A DNA stretch of 27,623 nucleotides. Source: an uncultured Candidatus Planktophila sp. Its GTDB lineage: Bacteria > Actinomycetota > Actinomycetes > Nanopelagicales > Nanopelagicaceae. Below, one piece after another: positions 7,818 to 17,370 of this stretch (position 1 is the first letter of the stretch; each line of letters opens with the position of its first letter). Below the pieces are notes generated by a model. It was not told where the DNA came from. It searched no databases and saw only the letters and a list, made by a program, of their open reading frames with translations. The stretch is from NCBI GenBank assembly GCA_937927965.1, contig CALEZA010000041.1:1-27623 (forward strand). Direction: 5' to 3'. The position numbers were made by a program, and so were the translations under genes.

Positions 7818-9713
7818 ATGGCAAAGACCCAAGCACATCTCAAAGACCTGCCTGTAAAGACCCGTGACAATATCCGCAATGTGGCGATCATCGCTCACGT
7901 TGACCACGGAAAGACCACACTTGTTGATGCGATGTTGTGGCAGTCAGGTGCTTTCGCAGCTCACAAGAAGCAGGACGAGGGCCAAGATCGCATGATGGAC
8001 TCGATGGATCTTGAGCGCGAAAAGGGAATTACGATTCTTGCCAAGAACACAGCAGTTCGCCGTGGTGACTCCATCATCAACATTATCGATACACCAGGCC
8101 ACGCCGACTTCGGTGGAGAAGTAGAGCGCGGTCTTGAGATGGTCGATGGCGTGATCTTGCTCGTGGATGCATCTGAAGGTCCACTTCCGCAAACTCGCTT
8201 CGTATTGCGTAAGGCTCTCCAGAAGAACCTTCCTGTTATCTTGCTTATTAATAAGGTGGATCGTCCAGACTCTCGTATCGCAGAGGTTGTCGATGAGGCA
8301 TATGAACTCTTCTTGGATCTTGATGCCAATGAAGAGCAGATTGATTTCCCAGTTGTCTATGCATCTGCAAAGAATGGTCGCGCATCACTTACGCGACCAG
8401 CAGATGGAGCACTTCCTGATGAAGAGAATCTTGATGTTCTATTCCAGGTTATCAACGACACTGTTCCAGCTCCTGTCTATCACGAAGGTGCTCCACTACA
8501 AGCACATGTGACAAACCTTGATTCCTCTCCATTCCTTGGCCGTCTTGCACTATGTCGTGTTCACGAAGGAACCCTCAAGAAGGGCCAGAGCGTGATGTGG
8601 ATGAAGACAGATGGAACGCAAGAGCGTGTAAAGATTTCTGAACTTCTCATCACTGAAGCACTTGAGCGAGTACCAGCTCTTGAAGCAGGTCCTGGTGACA
8701 TTGTTGCTATTGCAGGTATTGAAACAATTACATTGGGTGAGACTCTTGCAGATCTTGAGAACCCACATGCACTTCCACTTATCAAGGTGGATGAGCCATC
8801 AATTTCTATGACTATTGGTATTAACACATCTCCTCTTGCAGGTAAGTCAGGCAAGTTGCTCACAGCTCGTCAGGTGAAAGATCGCCTCGATAAGGAGCTC
8901 ATTGGAAATGTCTCCCTTCGTATTCTCAATACAGAGCGCCCAGATGCGTGGGAAGTTCAGGGTCGTGGAGAGCTCCAGCTCGCTGTTCTCGTTGAAATCA
9001 TGAAGCGTGAAGGTTTTGAGCTCACAGTTGGTAAGCCTCAGGTTGTTACCAAGACAATTGATGGCAAGCTCCATGAGCCTATGGAATCTCTGACAATCGA
9101 TGCACCTGAAGAGTATCTCGGTGTGCTTACACAGCTAATGGCACTTCGCAAGGGCCGTATGGAGCAGATGGTTAACCACGGCACAGGATGGATTCGCCTT
9201 GAATACAAGGTGCCATCACGAGGTTTGATCGGATTCCGAACAGAGTTCCTTACAGAAACTCGTGGAACAGGTCTTCTCCACCATGTCTTTGATTCATATG
9301 AGCCATGGTTTGGTGAACTTCGCACACGCGCAACAGGATCACTCGTCTCAGATCGTATGGGTGCTGTTACTTCTTATGCACTCGCTGGTATTCAAGAGCG
9401 TGGAACTATCTTCGTTGAACCAGGTGATGAAGTGTATGAAGGTATGGTCATTGGTGAGAACTCACGATCTGACGATATGGATGTGAACTGCGTTCGCGAG
9501 AAGAAGCTCACCAACATGCGTGCATCAGGAACAGATGATTCTGAAAAGCTCATTCCACCTAAGAAGCTCAACATGGAAGGCGCTCTCGAATTCTGTCGTG
9601 AAGATGAGTGCGTTGAAGTGACCCCTGCAGTTGTTCGCATCCGCAAGGTCACACTCGATGGCGCAGAGCGTGCTCGTGCAACTTCTCGTGCAAAGAAGAG
9701 CAACCAGAGCTGA
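7818..9713 (+). CDS. typA: translational GTPase TypA/BipA
   Basis: This 631-residue ribosome-associated GTPase of the elongation-factor superfamily has G1 AHVDHGKT at 26-33, G3 DTPGH at 91-95 and G4 NKVD at 145-148. These are followed by EF-G-like beta-barrel and alpha/beta domains and the BipA-specific C-terminal domain, with the conserved GLIGFRTEFLTETRGTG around residue 470. TypA supports ribosome assembly and stress or cold adaptation. Codon use is strongly biased, as expected for a highly expressed gene. The start is the only ATG that gives a normal N-terminus; upstream I see only a weak purine stretch. A strong terminator follows 17 nt after the stop, so it is probably monocistronic. 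Confidence 0.96.
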   Translation: MAKTQAHLKDLPVKTRDNIRNVAIIAHVDHGKTTLVDAMLWQSGAFAAHKKQDEGQDRMMDSMDLEREKGITILAKNTAVRRGDSIINIIDTPGHADFGGEVERGLEMVDGVILLVDASEGPLPQTRFVLRKALQKNLPVILLINKVDRPDSRIAEVVDEAYELFLDLDANEEQIDFPVVYASAKNGRASLTRPADGALPDEENLDVLFQVINDTVPAPVYHEGAPLQAHVTNLDSSPFLGRLALCRVHEGTLKKGQSVMWMKTDGTQERVKISELLITEALERVPALEAGPGDIVAIAGIETITLGETLADLENPHALPLIKVDEPSISMTIGINTSPLAGKSGKLLTARQVKDRLDKELIGNVSLRILNTERPDAWEVQGRGELQLAVLVEIMKREGFELTVGKPQVVTKTIDGKLHEPMESLTIDAPEEYLGVLTQLMALRKGRMEQMVNHGTGWIRLEYKVPSRGLIGFRTEFLTETRGTGLLHHVFDSYEPWFGELRTRATGSLVSDRMGAVTSYALAGIQERGTIFVEPGDEVYEGMVIGENSRSDDMDVNCVREKKLTNMRASGTDDSEKLIPPKKLNMEGALEFCREDECVEVTPAVVRIRKVTLDGAERARATSRAKKSNQS

Positions 9714-9729
9714 TTAAGTTCTAGAAGGA

Positions 9730-9767
9730 GATAGACCTCAAGGTTTTCTTGGGGTCTATCTTCATTT
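9730..9767 (+). terminator. intrinsic terminator after typA
   Basis: GATAGACCTCAAG (9730-9742) pairs with CTTGGGGTCTATC (9748-9760), 13 bp with one T-G wobble and a 5-nt loop. It is followed by the T-rich tail TTCATTT. It separates typA from copC. Confidence 0.88.
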
Positions 9768-9775
9768 CACGCCAT

Positions 9776-9781
9776 TACACT
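9776..9781 (+). promoter_or_regulatory. -10 box of copC, probably leaderless
   Basis: TACACT ends 7 nt before the copC ATG at 9789, directly downstream of the typA terminator. No Shine-Dalgarno sequence is present in the 7-nt gap. Confidence 0.55.
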
Positions 9782-9788
9782 TACCGTC

Positions 9789-10280
9789 ATGAAGAAGCTA
9801 TTTTCTCTCGCACTTGTAATTGTCTTCTCTCTGGGATTTTCTCCAGCTGCTTTCTCTCATGCAGGGGTTGTCTCTACAACACCTACACAAGATCAAGAGC
9901 TGACTGCGATGCCGACTCAGTTAGAAGTGACTTTCTCAGAGGAGCTACTCACACTGGGTGATAAGCAAGTCAACACAATTTCACTCACACTCTTAGATGG
10001 TCCTGCAGTGGAACTTTCAAATATTCAAGTAGTGGGTGCAACAATCTCAGCCCAAGTTCCTGAAGGTGAATATGAATCAGGTACATATGAAGTGTTTTAT
10101 ACGATTGTTTCTGCAGATGGTCACAAAGTAAGCGACTCGTACTCATTCTCGCTCAACGCTCCTACTTTGTATGCAGAGCCGATGGCTTCCGAGAAGAAAG
10201 ATGGTGTTCTTCCTACCCCCATCCTGACAGCGATTCTTATCTTGATTGTCGTGGGCGGAATTTATGCCTTGAGGCGATAA
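9789..10280 (+). CDS. copC: CopC domain copper-binding protein, C-terminally membrane anchored
   Basis: The 163-residue exported protein has a signal peptide at 1-23, with likely cleavage AFS/HAG leaving His24 as the mature N-terminus. The CopC beta-barrel follows, with Asp110 and His112 in VSADGHKVSDSYSF, and a C-terminal transmembrane segment lies at about 143-160 before a short basic tail (RR). The N-terminal His with the DGH motif is the Cu(II) site known for CopC proteins. Copper handling on the outer face of the membrane is therefore likely, although no CopD or other copper gene is adjacent. The gene lies between typA and adnA with its own -10 box. Confidence 0.88.
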   Translation: MKKLFSLALVIVFSLGFSPAAFSHAGVVSTTPTQDQELTAMPTQLEVTFSEELLTLGDKQVNTISLTLLDGPAVELSNIQVVGATISAQVPEGEYESGTYEVFYTIVSADGHKVSDSYSFSLNAPTLYAEPMASEKKDGVLPTPILTAILILIVVGGIYALRR

Positions 10281-10318
10281 CGCGCCATTTGTCTGCCTCA
10301 TAGGGTTGAATACGAACC

Positions 10319-13300
10319 ATGAGTAATACGGTGCATGGCGTTGAACTTCGCCTTGTCCCCAACCCAATCATTCGACCCACCTACAACTTTGATGATCGCC
10401 AGCAAGAGGCGATAGCCCATCGCGGATCTCCTTTGGTCATTCGAGGAGGAGCGGGAACAGGCAAAACCACCACACTTATTGAGGCTGCAATATCTCGTAT
10501 TGAGCAAGGTCAATCTCCAGAGTCTATTTTGATTCTCACTTTTGGTCGCGAGAGAGCATCTGAAATTCGTGATGCAATTGTTGTTGCAGCAAATGGAACT
10601 GTTCTTGAACCTGTTGCCCGCACCTTCCACGCGCTTGCATTCTCCATTCTCTCTATGAGTGCAGGTGAGACCTACCGCGAAACTGTCTTGATTTCAGGTG
10701 CTGAGCAGGAGTCATTTATTGCCGATCTTCTTCAAGGCGAAATTGATTCAGGTAAAGATTTGTGGCCAGCTGAGTTGCGCCAAGGTCCACACACTTTTGG
10801 TGAGCCTCTTACAACTCAAGGATTTGTTCGTGAGTTACGAGACTTGATGATGCGAGCTACTGAAAGAGGCCTTACTCCAGAGGAGTTAGCAGAGAAGGGT
10901 CAACGGTTAGGGGAGAAGTTCTGGCCCTATGCTGCAAGGTTCTGGCGTTCTTACTTAAAAATCACAGCAAGCATGGACACAGGTGCTGGTGATTCCAAAG
11001 CAAAGATTGACCCTGCCGAGATTATTAATTCTGCAATTGCACATTTGAAATCTCATCCAGAAATCCTTACAGAACTTCGCTCTCGTTTTAAAACAATCAT
11101 GGTGGATGAATTCCAGGAGACAGATCCCGCGCAGCGCAAGTTACTAGAACTCTTGCGATGTGAAGATATGGTCTTTGTATTAGACCCTAAATCTGCCGTG
11201 GGAAGATTTCGCGGTTCAGATCCAGATGGATCAGAGCGATATCTCATAGATACCTACGCTCCACGCTCAGTGACTCTTGCAATTCCCCATCGTGGAAAGC
11301 CTCTTCGCAGCGCAGTCTTACTTCGCTCAGAAAGTGAAGAAGCTCAATACATTGCGGGGCAAATAAAGAGGGCCCATCTTCTTGACGGTGTTGCCTATTC
11401 AGATATCGCGATAATTCTTCGCTCACATGGAGGAGCAGCCACTGCTATTCGCAGAGCCCTCACCGCATCTGGAGTTCCAGTGGAGAGTGAACGAGAGGCG
11501 ATCACATCTAATGCCTCCATTACTCCATTTCTCTTGCTTGCCAAGATTGCTGCAGGAATCGAGCCACTCAACTTGGAGAACTCTCAACGCCTGCTCTTAG
11601 CTGAATTTGGTGGAGCATCATCTATCTCACTTCGTCGTATTCGCATCGCACTCTTACAGGCAAGAGATGATGAAGAAGATATGCGCTCTGGCAGTCAGAT
11701 GATTATCGATGCTTTAGATCTAGGAGATATTCCTATAGAAGAGGCAGCAGAACTCAAGAGAGTCCATCTTCTCCTAGAGGCTGCGCGAGACTCACTGAAG
11801 AAATCAGGGGCTTCTATTCATGATCTCCTCGGTGCTATTTGGGAGAACGCAGTAAATGCAGATGGAGAGAAGATTTCAGATGCTTGGCTTCGCAACGCTC
11901 TTCGCGGGGGATCACGAGGAGCTGCAGCTGATAGAGATCTAGATGCAATGGTGCAGCTCTTTGATAGTGCAGCCCGCCATATAGATCGCATGCCTGGAGC
12001 ACATCCCCGATTATTTCTGGAGGAGATTTCAAAAGAGAATATTGTCTCTGACCTCATCACTGCTAAGGGTGTGAGACCACAGGCGGTTGAGTTGCTCACT
12101 GTTCACTCCGCAAAAGGTCGTGAATGGAAACAAGTTTTTGTTGCGGGCGTGCAGGATGGTATTTGGCCAAACCTGAAGCAGAGAAGCACTCTGTTAGGAG
12201 CTGAGCGACTAGTTGAACGCGAGCGATTTGGCGAAGAGCAATCAGATAAACCATTCAATGTGATCACTGCAGATAATTTGGCAATCGATGAGAAGCGCCT
12301 CTTTGATGTGGCGGTAAGTCGCGCCCGCGAGCATCTCACAGTCACAGCATTTGCGCGTGAAGATTCAGCACCGTCTACCTACTTCTCAGATCTTCAAGAC
12401 AACACCGATTACACACAAATCTCCTTTGAAGGCGAGAGAGCTTTGACTGCAAATGCTTTGGTGGCATCACTTCGCAGAGCTCTTCGCGGCCCTGATGCCC
12501 AGATGGCTGCATCACTACTTGCCTCTCTCAAAGAGAACAGTATTGAGGTCGCAGATACTGATAAATGGCTGGGTTCACGCCCTATCTCAACAGATGCTCC
12601 TCTCTATGCAGACCATGAATTAGTTCAGCTTTCTCCCTCATCTGCTGAAAGCTTTGAACAATGTGGTTTGAAGTGGCTGCTAGAGCGCAACGGAGGAAGC
12701 GCAGGAGATTCTACTCTGGCACTGCTGGGATCTGTTATTCACGAATATGCGCGTCTGAGAGTGCAAGATTCAGAAATTACAGATCAAGAACTTCAGAAGA
12801 AGCTTGAAGAGTCATGGCCACTTATAACTGACTCCGTAGGGTGGATCAGCAAAGCTGAGCTCAAGCGAGCTTCGGATATGCTCAAGAGGTTTGCTCAGTA
12901 TCACCGTGAGAGTTCGATGAAGATTCATGGAGTTGAGTTGCGATTCGAATACACCCTGGGACGCGCTCGTGTGATGGGAACTGTGGATCGACTCCAAGTA
13001 ACCTCAGATGGAAAATATTATGTCGTTGACTTTAAAACTGGCGAGGCCAGTGGTTTTAAAGAGGCACAAGCAAACCTTCAACTTGCTTGCTATCAATTAG
13101 CTGTAGTTCTCGATGGATTTGTGGAGAAGTTAGATAACACTCTCGATGGTGGATCTCACCTTGTCTATCTTGGTCATGACACTACTGATATAGCGATTCG
13201 CCCACGCGATCCACTCAAGGTTGAGGAAGTAACAGAGCAAATATCTGCCATCGTGGCAAAGATGGCGCTTCCTACTTTCACAGCGAAAGAGAATGAATAC

Positions 13301-13366
13301 TGCGGAACTTGTCCTGTTCGAACCTCATGTCCATTAAGACTTGAGGGAAGGACGGTGATCTCATGA
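10319..13366 (+). CDS. adnA: AdnA-like UvrD/Rep helicase with iron-sulfur RecB-type nuclease
   Basis: This 1015-residue SF1A motor-nuclease has Walker A GGAGTGKT (43-50) and Walker B DEFQE from Asp263. The SF1 C-terminal motifs include VHSAKGREWKQVF and the RLFDVAVSRARE motif VI. A PD-(D/E)XK nuclease with Asp890, Asp904 and Lys906 (VVDFKTGE) sits at the end. Four cysteines, Cys782 and Cys995/Cys998/Cys1004 (CGTCPVRTSC), have the spacing of the AddB-type [4Fe-4S] staple. AdnAB is the mycobacterial RecBCD/AddAB counterpart that resects double-strand breaks. I assign AdnA from size, order and similarity of layout; the A/B naming is less certain than the family. A TAGGGT box at 10301-10306 may be its promoter. 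It overlaps adnB by 4 nt. Confidence 0.88.
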   Translation: MSNTVHGVELRLVPNPIIRPTYNFDDRQQEAIAHRGSPLVIRGGAGTGKTTTLIEAAISRIEQGQSPESILILTFGRERASEIRDAIVVAANGTVLEPVARTFHALAFSILSMSAGETYRETVLISGAEQESFIADLLQGEIDSGKDLWPAELRQGPHTFGEPLTTQGFVRELRDLMMRATERGLTPEELAEKGQRLGEKFWPYAARFWRSYLKITASMDTGAGDSKAKIDPAEIINSAIAHLKSHPEILTELRSRFKTIMVDEFQETDPAQRKLLELLRCEDMVFVLDPKSAVGRFRGSDPDGSERYLIDTYAPRSVTLAIPHRGKPLRSAVLLRSESEEAQYIAGQIKRAHLLDGVAYSDIAIILRSHGGAATAIRRALTASGVPVESEREAITSNASITPFLLLAKIAAGIEPLNLENSQRLLLAEFGGASSISLRRIRIALLQARDDEEDMRSGSQMIIDALDLGDIPIEEAAELKRVHLLLEAARDSLKKSGASIHDLLGAIWENAVNADGEKISDAWLRNALRGGSRGAAADRDLDAMVQLFDSAARHIDRMPGAHPRLFLEEISKENIVSDLITAKGVRPQAVELLTVHSAKGREWKQVFVAGVQDGIWPNLKQRSTLLGAERLVERERFGEEQSDKPFNVITADNLAIDEKRLFDVAVSRAREHLTVTAFAREDSAPSTYFSDLQDNTDYTQISFEGERALTANALVASLRRALRGPDAQMAASLLASLKENSIEVADTDKWLGSRPISTDAPLYADHELVQLSPSSAESFEQCGLKWLLERNGGSAGDSTLALLGSVIHEYARLRVQDSEITDQELQKKLEESWPLITDSVGWISKAELKRASDMLKRFAQYHRESSMKIHGVELRFEYTLGRARVMGTVDRLQVTSDGKYYVVDFKTGEASGFKEAQANLQLACYQLAVVLDGFVEKLDNTLDGGSHLVYLGHDTTDIAIRPRDPLKVEEVTEQISAIVAKMALPTFTAKENEYCGTCPVRTSCPLRLEGRTVIS

Positions 13367-16300
13367 GTGAGGAGAAGGAATTTAAAGAGAAGTTCTCACC
13401 TGAGAGAGTTGCTGAACTCATTCGGTCAGTGGACCCTGAATATCACGACCCTAGTGATGAGCAGAGATTAATTATCTCTATTGAGAGCAATCCACCAGAG
13501 CCTGCAGTAATCATTGCTGGCGCAGGTTCTGGAAAGACAGAGACAATGGCAGCGCGAGTGGTGTATCTCGTAGCCAATGGTTTCTACCGACCTGATCAAA
13601 TTCTTGGCCTCACCTTTACTCGTAAAGCAGCGGGTGAGCTCAATACCCGTATTCGTAAGCGTTTAAAGCAGCTCAATCAAGCTCTTCATGGCACGCCGGA
13701 TGCTCTTTCTCTCTCCTCCTTCGACACATCAGTGACTACCTATCACTCCTATGCGGGAAAGATTCTCTCTGAGCACTCCATCCGATTAGGACTCGATGCA
13801 GAGCAACAACCTCTCGGTGAGGCAGCTCTATGGATGATGGCTAATCGCATTGTGAGAAATTGGGATAGCGATGGTTTCACCTATGACTCTGCACCGTCTA
13901 CCGTAATTGAAGATCTCATGGGACTCACCTCTTCTGCTCTTGAACATCAAGTCTCAGGCGATGAAATCATCGCAGCAGATGAAAAACTCATTCGCGAGCT
14001 CACAGCACTGGGAGGTAAGAATGAGAAAGTTGAGGGAGTACTAAGAACTAGCAAGCAACGCATTGCGCTCGTTGAGATGATGAATGAGTTTGTGAAAGTC
14101 CGCAGAGCTGACGGACAACTCTCATTTGATGACCAGATTGCACTTGCTGCTCAAATTGCTGAGAACTTTCCTGATGTGGGAGATGTTGAACGAGCCAAGT
14201 ATCCAATTGTGCTGCTGGATGAGTATCAAGACACTTCTCACTCCCAAGTCAGACTCTTATCTACTCTCTTTACGGGAGGCCATCCCGTCACAGCAGTTGG
14301 CGATCCTTGCCAATCTATCTACACATGGCGTGGAGCAGCAGCTGGAACAATTGGAGCATTCAACACTTACTTTCCCAAGGCGAAAGGTTCACAAGGTCGC
14401 GATCAATTCGACCTGACAACTTCCTATCGCAACGATAAAAGCATCTTAGATGCTGCTAACTTGATATCTGAAGAGGTCCGCACGGACGCTCGCATCATTG
14501 TTCAGCCTCTACGATTGAATGAGAAGGCTGCCGAAGCAGGTGATTTAGTCTGTGGAATCTTTGAAAATAGAGAGAGTGAAGCACAAGCAATCGTTGATTA
14601 CTTCAGACTTTTATGGGGCGAAAATGATGCCAAGACTGATAACAAATCATTTGCAATTTTAGTTCGCAAGAAATCACAGATTCCAGTGATTCAAGCAGCT
14701 CTCACAGCTGCTGGTCTGCCCTTTGAAGTCTTGGGTTTAGGCGGACTTGTTCACACGCCAGAAGTGGCCGATATCGTCTCTCTTCTTAAGGTGATTGCAT
14801 CTCCTGATCAAGGTGGAGCACTCATGCGGCATTTGACTGGGCCTCGCATCAATCTTGGACCACGGGATATCGCAGCCCTAGGTCGCTACTCATCTCTTCG
14901 TGCGCGATCAGATTCTCGCGATAGCAAGTCAATTGTGAAGAACATTATTAATGGCAATCCGATAGCTGCAGAAAACGATGACATCGTGATGGGCTCACTT
15001 ATTGATGCTCTCGATGAAATCAAGGGAGCAGATCAACGCGACTTCTCTCCAGAGGGTTACCAGCGTCTTGTCGAGTTTTCTCAAGATCTTCGCAGACTTC
15101 GCACGAGAGCGGCAGGCCCAATCACCGATCTCATCCTTGAAATTGAGAGGTACCTCAACCTTGAGGCAGAAGTTCTCTTGCGTGAAGAGAAATCTCATGG
15201 AAGAAGACATCTCGATCGCTTCCTTGATGAGGCAAGTAAATTTGCTCGCTCAGGTGGATCACTTGATTCATTTGTTCAGTGGCTCACCGCTGCAACTGAA
15301 GAAGAAGGTGGTCTTAAAGCAGGAGCACCTGAAGCCGATAGCAGCGTGATTCAAATCCTCACAGTCCATAATGCAAAGGGTGCGGAGTGGGATGTGGTGG
15401 CAATTCCTGGATTAACTGAGGGCACATTCCCATCAGGAGCTTCAAAAAGCCCAGAGAATTGGCTGAGCAATGAGCGATTTATTCCATTCCCACTTCGCAG
15501 AGATAAAGAAGCGGTCCCACAATTTACTTTAGGTGATTGCAAGACAAGTAAAGAAGCTGCCGAGATTATTAAGGATTACGGCAAAGAGTGTGTGAAATAT
15601 AGAAGAGGTGAAGAGATTCGCCTTGGTTATGTTGCAATCACTCGTGCTAAGAAACATCTCTTCTGCAGTGCTTCCTACTATGCAAATGGTGTGAAGCCAT
15701 TGAAGCCATCTTCTCTCTATATGAAGGTGCGAGAAATTGCGCTGACCCAAGGTCGAGTGATGGAAGATTTAGATGCACCTGGAAAAGATGATCGAAATCC
15801 TCGAGAGTTTGATGTGGTCACAGCGCAATGGCCAGTAGATCCTTTGGGAGCAGCTCGAGCACAATTTGATGCTTCAGTGGAGTTGGTCAAGAACGCTGCT
15901 GCCTATCCGCTCGATGTTGACACTCCTGAATATCAATCTTGGATTAGTGATGCTCGCGCCATTATCGCTGAAGCGAAAGAGTCTCACATCAGTGTTCTGG
16001 AAATTCCTCGCCCAGTTCGCATGTCTCCCTCCTCAATCATTGCGATGAAGAAGAACCCAACTGATTTTGCTAGAAGCATCAGAAGGCCGATGCCACGAGC
16101 GCGAGATGAATACTCATCACGGGGCACTGCTTTCCACCTCTGGATTGAACACCATCTGAAAGGCGGAACTATCTTCAGCGATGATGAGTTCCAAGATTTA
16201 GCGCCTATTGAAGATGATCGCACTTTGGAAGAACTCAAAACTAAGTGGCTTGCATCAGAGTGGGCTTCATTAGAGGTTCATAAGGTGGAAGTTCCATTTG

Positions 16301-16572
16301 AAACGGTCATTGCTGGAGTGCTCGTGAGAGGGCGTATTGACGCGGTTTATAAGACAGAGTCGGGATATGAAGTGGTGGATTGGAAGACAGGCTCTCGTGT
16401 CCTTGATGAGGATTCTGCTATCCAGCTAGCCATCTATCGCATTGCTTGGGCAAAGCTTGCCGATGTTCCAGTTGAATCAGTCACAGGTGCATTCCATTAT
16501 GTTCCAACGGGAGTAACCGACAGAAGAGAGAATCTCTTGAGCGCAGAGGAACTTGATGTGCTCTTGAGTTAA
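13363..16572 (+). CDS. adnB: AdnB-like UvrD/Rep helicase-nuclease
   Basis: This 1069-residue SF1A motor-nuclease is the second subunit of the presumed AdnAB resection complex. Walker A is GAGSGKTE (53-60), Walker B is DEYQD from Asp286, and later motifs include TVHNAKGAEWDVV and RLGYVAITRAKK. The C-terminal PD-(D/E)XK nuclease has Asp993 (GRID), Asp1006 and Lys1008 (VVDWKTG), preceded by SSRGTAFHLWIEHHL. Unlike the first subunit it has no C-terminal cysteine cluster. The ATG overlaps the adnA stop by 4 nt, so the two subunits are coupled at translation. The stop overlaps that of the convergent EEP gene by 3 nt. Confidence 0.9.
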   Translation: MSEEKEFKEKFSPERVAELIRSVDPEYHDPSDEQRLIISIESNPPEPAVIIAGAGSGKTETMAARVVYLVANGFYRPDQILGLTFTRKAAGELNTRIRKRLKQLNQALHGTPDALSLSSFDTSVTTYHSYAGKILSEHSIRLGLDAEQQPLGEAALWMMANRIVRNWDSDGFTYDSAPSTVIEDLMGLTSSALEHQVSGDEIIAADEKLIRELTALGGKNEKVEGVLRTSKQRIALVEMMNEFVKVRRADGQLSFDDQIALAAQIAENFPDVGDVERAKYPIVLLDEYQDTSHSQVRLLSTLFTGGHPVTAVGDPCQSIYTWRGAAAGTIGAFNTYFPKAKGSQGRDQFDLTTSYRNDKSILDAANLISEEVRTDARIIVQPLRLNEKAAEAGDLVCGIFENRESEAQAIVDYFRLLWGENDAKTDNKSFAILVRKKSQIPVIQAALTAAGLPFEVLGLGGLVHTPEVADIVSLLKVIASPDQGGALMRHLTGPRINLGPRDIAALGRYSSLRARSDSRDSKSIVKNIINGNPIAAENDDIVMGSLIDALDEIKGADQRDFSPEGYQRLVEFSQDLRRLRTRAAGPITDLILEIERYLNLEAEVLLREEKSHGRRHLDRFLDEASKFARSGGSLDSFVQWLTAATEEEGGLKAGAPEADSSVIQILTVHNAKGAEWDVVAIPGLTEGTFPSGASKSPENWLSNERFIPFPLRRDKEAVPQFTLGDCKTSKEAAEIIKDYGKECVKYRRGEEIRLGYVAITRAKKHLFCSASYYANGVKPLKPSSLYMKVREIALTQGRVMEDLDAPGKDDRNPREFDVVTAQWPVDPLGAARAQFDASVELVKNAAAYPLDVDTPEYQSWISDARAIIAEAKESHISVLEIPRPVRMSPSSIIAMKKNPTDFARSIRRPMPRARDEYSSRGTAFHLWIEHHLKGGTIFSDDEFQDLAPIEDDRTLEELKTKWLASEWASLEVHKVEVPFETVIAGVLVRGRIDAVYKTESGYEVVDWKTGSRVLDEDSAIQLAIYRIAWAKLADVPVESVTGAFHYVPTGVTDRRENLLSAEELDVLLS

Positions 16573-17345
16573 AGCTCAATTGTGATCGGATGATGATCGC
16601 TGATGGGTTGTTGTGGATGCTGAATCTCCGCAATGTCTTGAATGTTTCTTGCAAGGATGTAATCAAAGGAAATTTTCGGAGACCATGATGGATATGAAAG
16701 TGCTTGAGTGGCCCGCTTCCATGATGTGAGTTTGGAAGGAATTCCCCACGGTAGATTGAAATCACCCAGAAGAATTACTTTAACTCCATAGAGTTTTTCT
16801 AACTTGGAACACCATCTACTCACCTTCATGAGTTGATAGAGATTAACAAGTGGCACAAAAGACAGATGTAGATTTACGACTGCATATCCATTTTCTAAAA
16901 TTGCCGCCATTGCTACTCGTGGCTCATCTTTAACATAAAGTAGGCGAAGCTTTCCTGATTCATTTGCAATCGCAAGTGGCATTCCAATCAGTGAGCGACC
17001 GAGTTCAAGTCGTAACCAATATTTGACTGGAATCTTTGATGCTATTGCAAGGCCGTAGTAGCTAGATTGATCTTTGCTATCTGTGATGACGATCAATTCA
17101 TCACTCTGGAGTTTTCGCCACTTCTCACCAGGAGTTCCAGAAATTGTGGGAGCAAATCCCCAAGTTGCGGCAGAGATCGCCTGCCCTACCTCTTCCGCCT
17201 GCACCCCTGCTCCAGAGCGAGAGAGGCGGTAATCAATCTCTTGAAGCGCGATCACATCTGAGCCAAGGGATTGGAGCACCTGCTGGCTGGAAGCCCCTGG
17301 TTGGAGGGGCTGTCCATGCAGGAAATTCCACGATGTGATGCGCAT
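16569..17345 (-). CDS. endonuclease/exonuclease/phosphatase (EEP) family protein
   Basis: The 258-residue protein keeps the EEP metal-dependent catalytic set: Asn7 (SWNFLHG), Glu36 (IALQEID), His160 (NLHLS), Asp195 and Asn197 (LGDFNLP), Asp228 (SFDYIL) and Asp250-His251 (SDHHPI). The fold serves DNA endo/exonucleases, phosphodiesterases and lipid phosphatases, and the substrate cannot be told from sequence. There is no signal peptide, so it acts in the cytoplasm. Its place in a DNA-repair block favours a nucleic-acid role, but this is only contextual. In mycobacteria the equivalent interval between adnB and nudC holds an ion-channel gene (Rv3200c). It is divergent from nudC with 25 bp between starts. 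Confidence 0.85.
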   Translation of the reverse strand: MRITSWNFLHGQPLQPGASSQQVLQSLGSDVIALQEIDYRLSRSGAGVQAEEVGQAISAATWGFAPTISGTPGEKWRKLQSDELIVITDSKDQSSYYGLAIASKIPVKYWLRLELGRSLIGMPLAIANESGKLRLLYVKDEPRVAMAAILENGYAVVNLHLSFVPLVNLYQLMKVSRWCSKLEKLYGVKVILLGDFNLPWGIPSKLTSWKRATQALSYPSWSPKISFDYILARNIQDIAEIQHPQQPISDHHPITIEL

Positions 17346-17351
17346 GAGGTA

Positions 17352-17364
17352 AGCCTAGTAACCT
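17352..17364. promoter_or_regulatory. back-to-back -10 boxes of the EEP gene and nudC
   Basis: In the 25-bp gap, the minus strand has TAGGCT (17352-17357) followed by 6 nt and the EEP ATG. The plus strand has TAACCT (17359-17364) followed by 6 nt and the nudC ATG. One base separates the boxes, so the two polymerase sites must exclude one another, and both mRNAs would be leaderless. Confidence 0.55.
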
Positions 17365-17370
17365 CCACCT

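Noticed and set aside
7961..8329. A 122-codon minus-strand ORF inside typA.
   Set aside because: It is an antisense shadow created by biased codon use of typA, rich in Ser/Arg with no recognisable domain.
16563..16578. TTGAG/CTCAA repeat at the adnB/EEP convergent junction.
   Set aside because: It is a five-base-pair stem without a T-run on either strand, not enough to call a bidirectional terminator.
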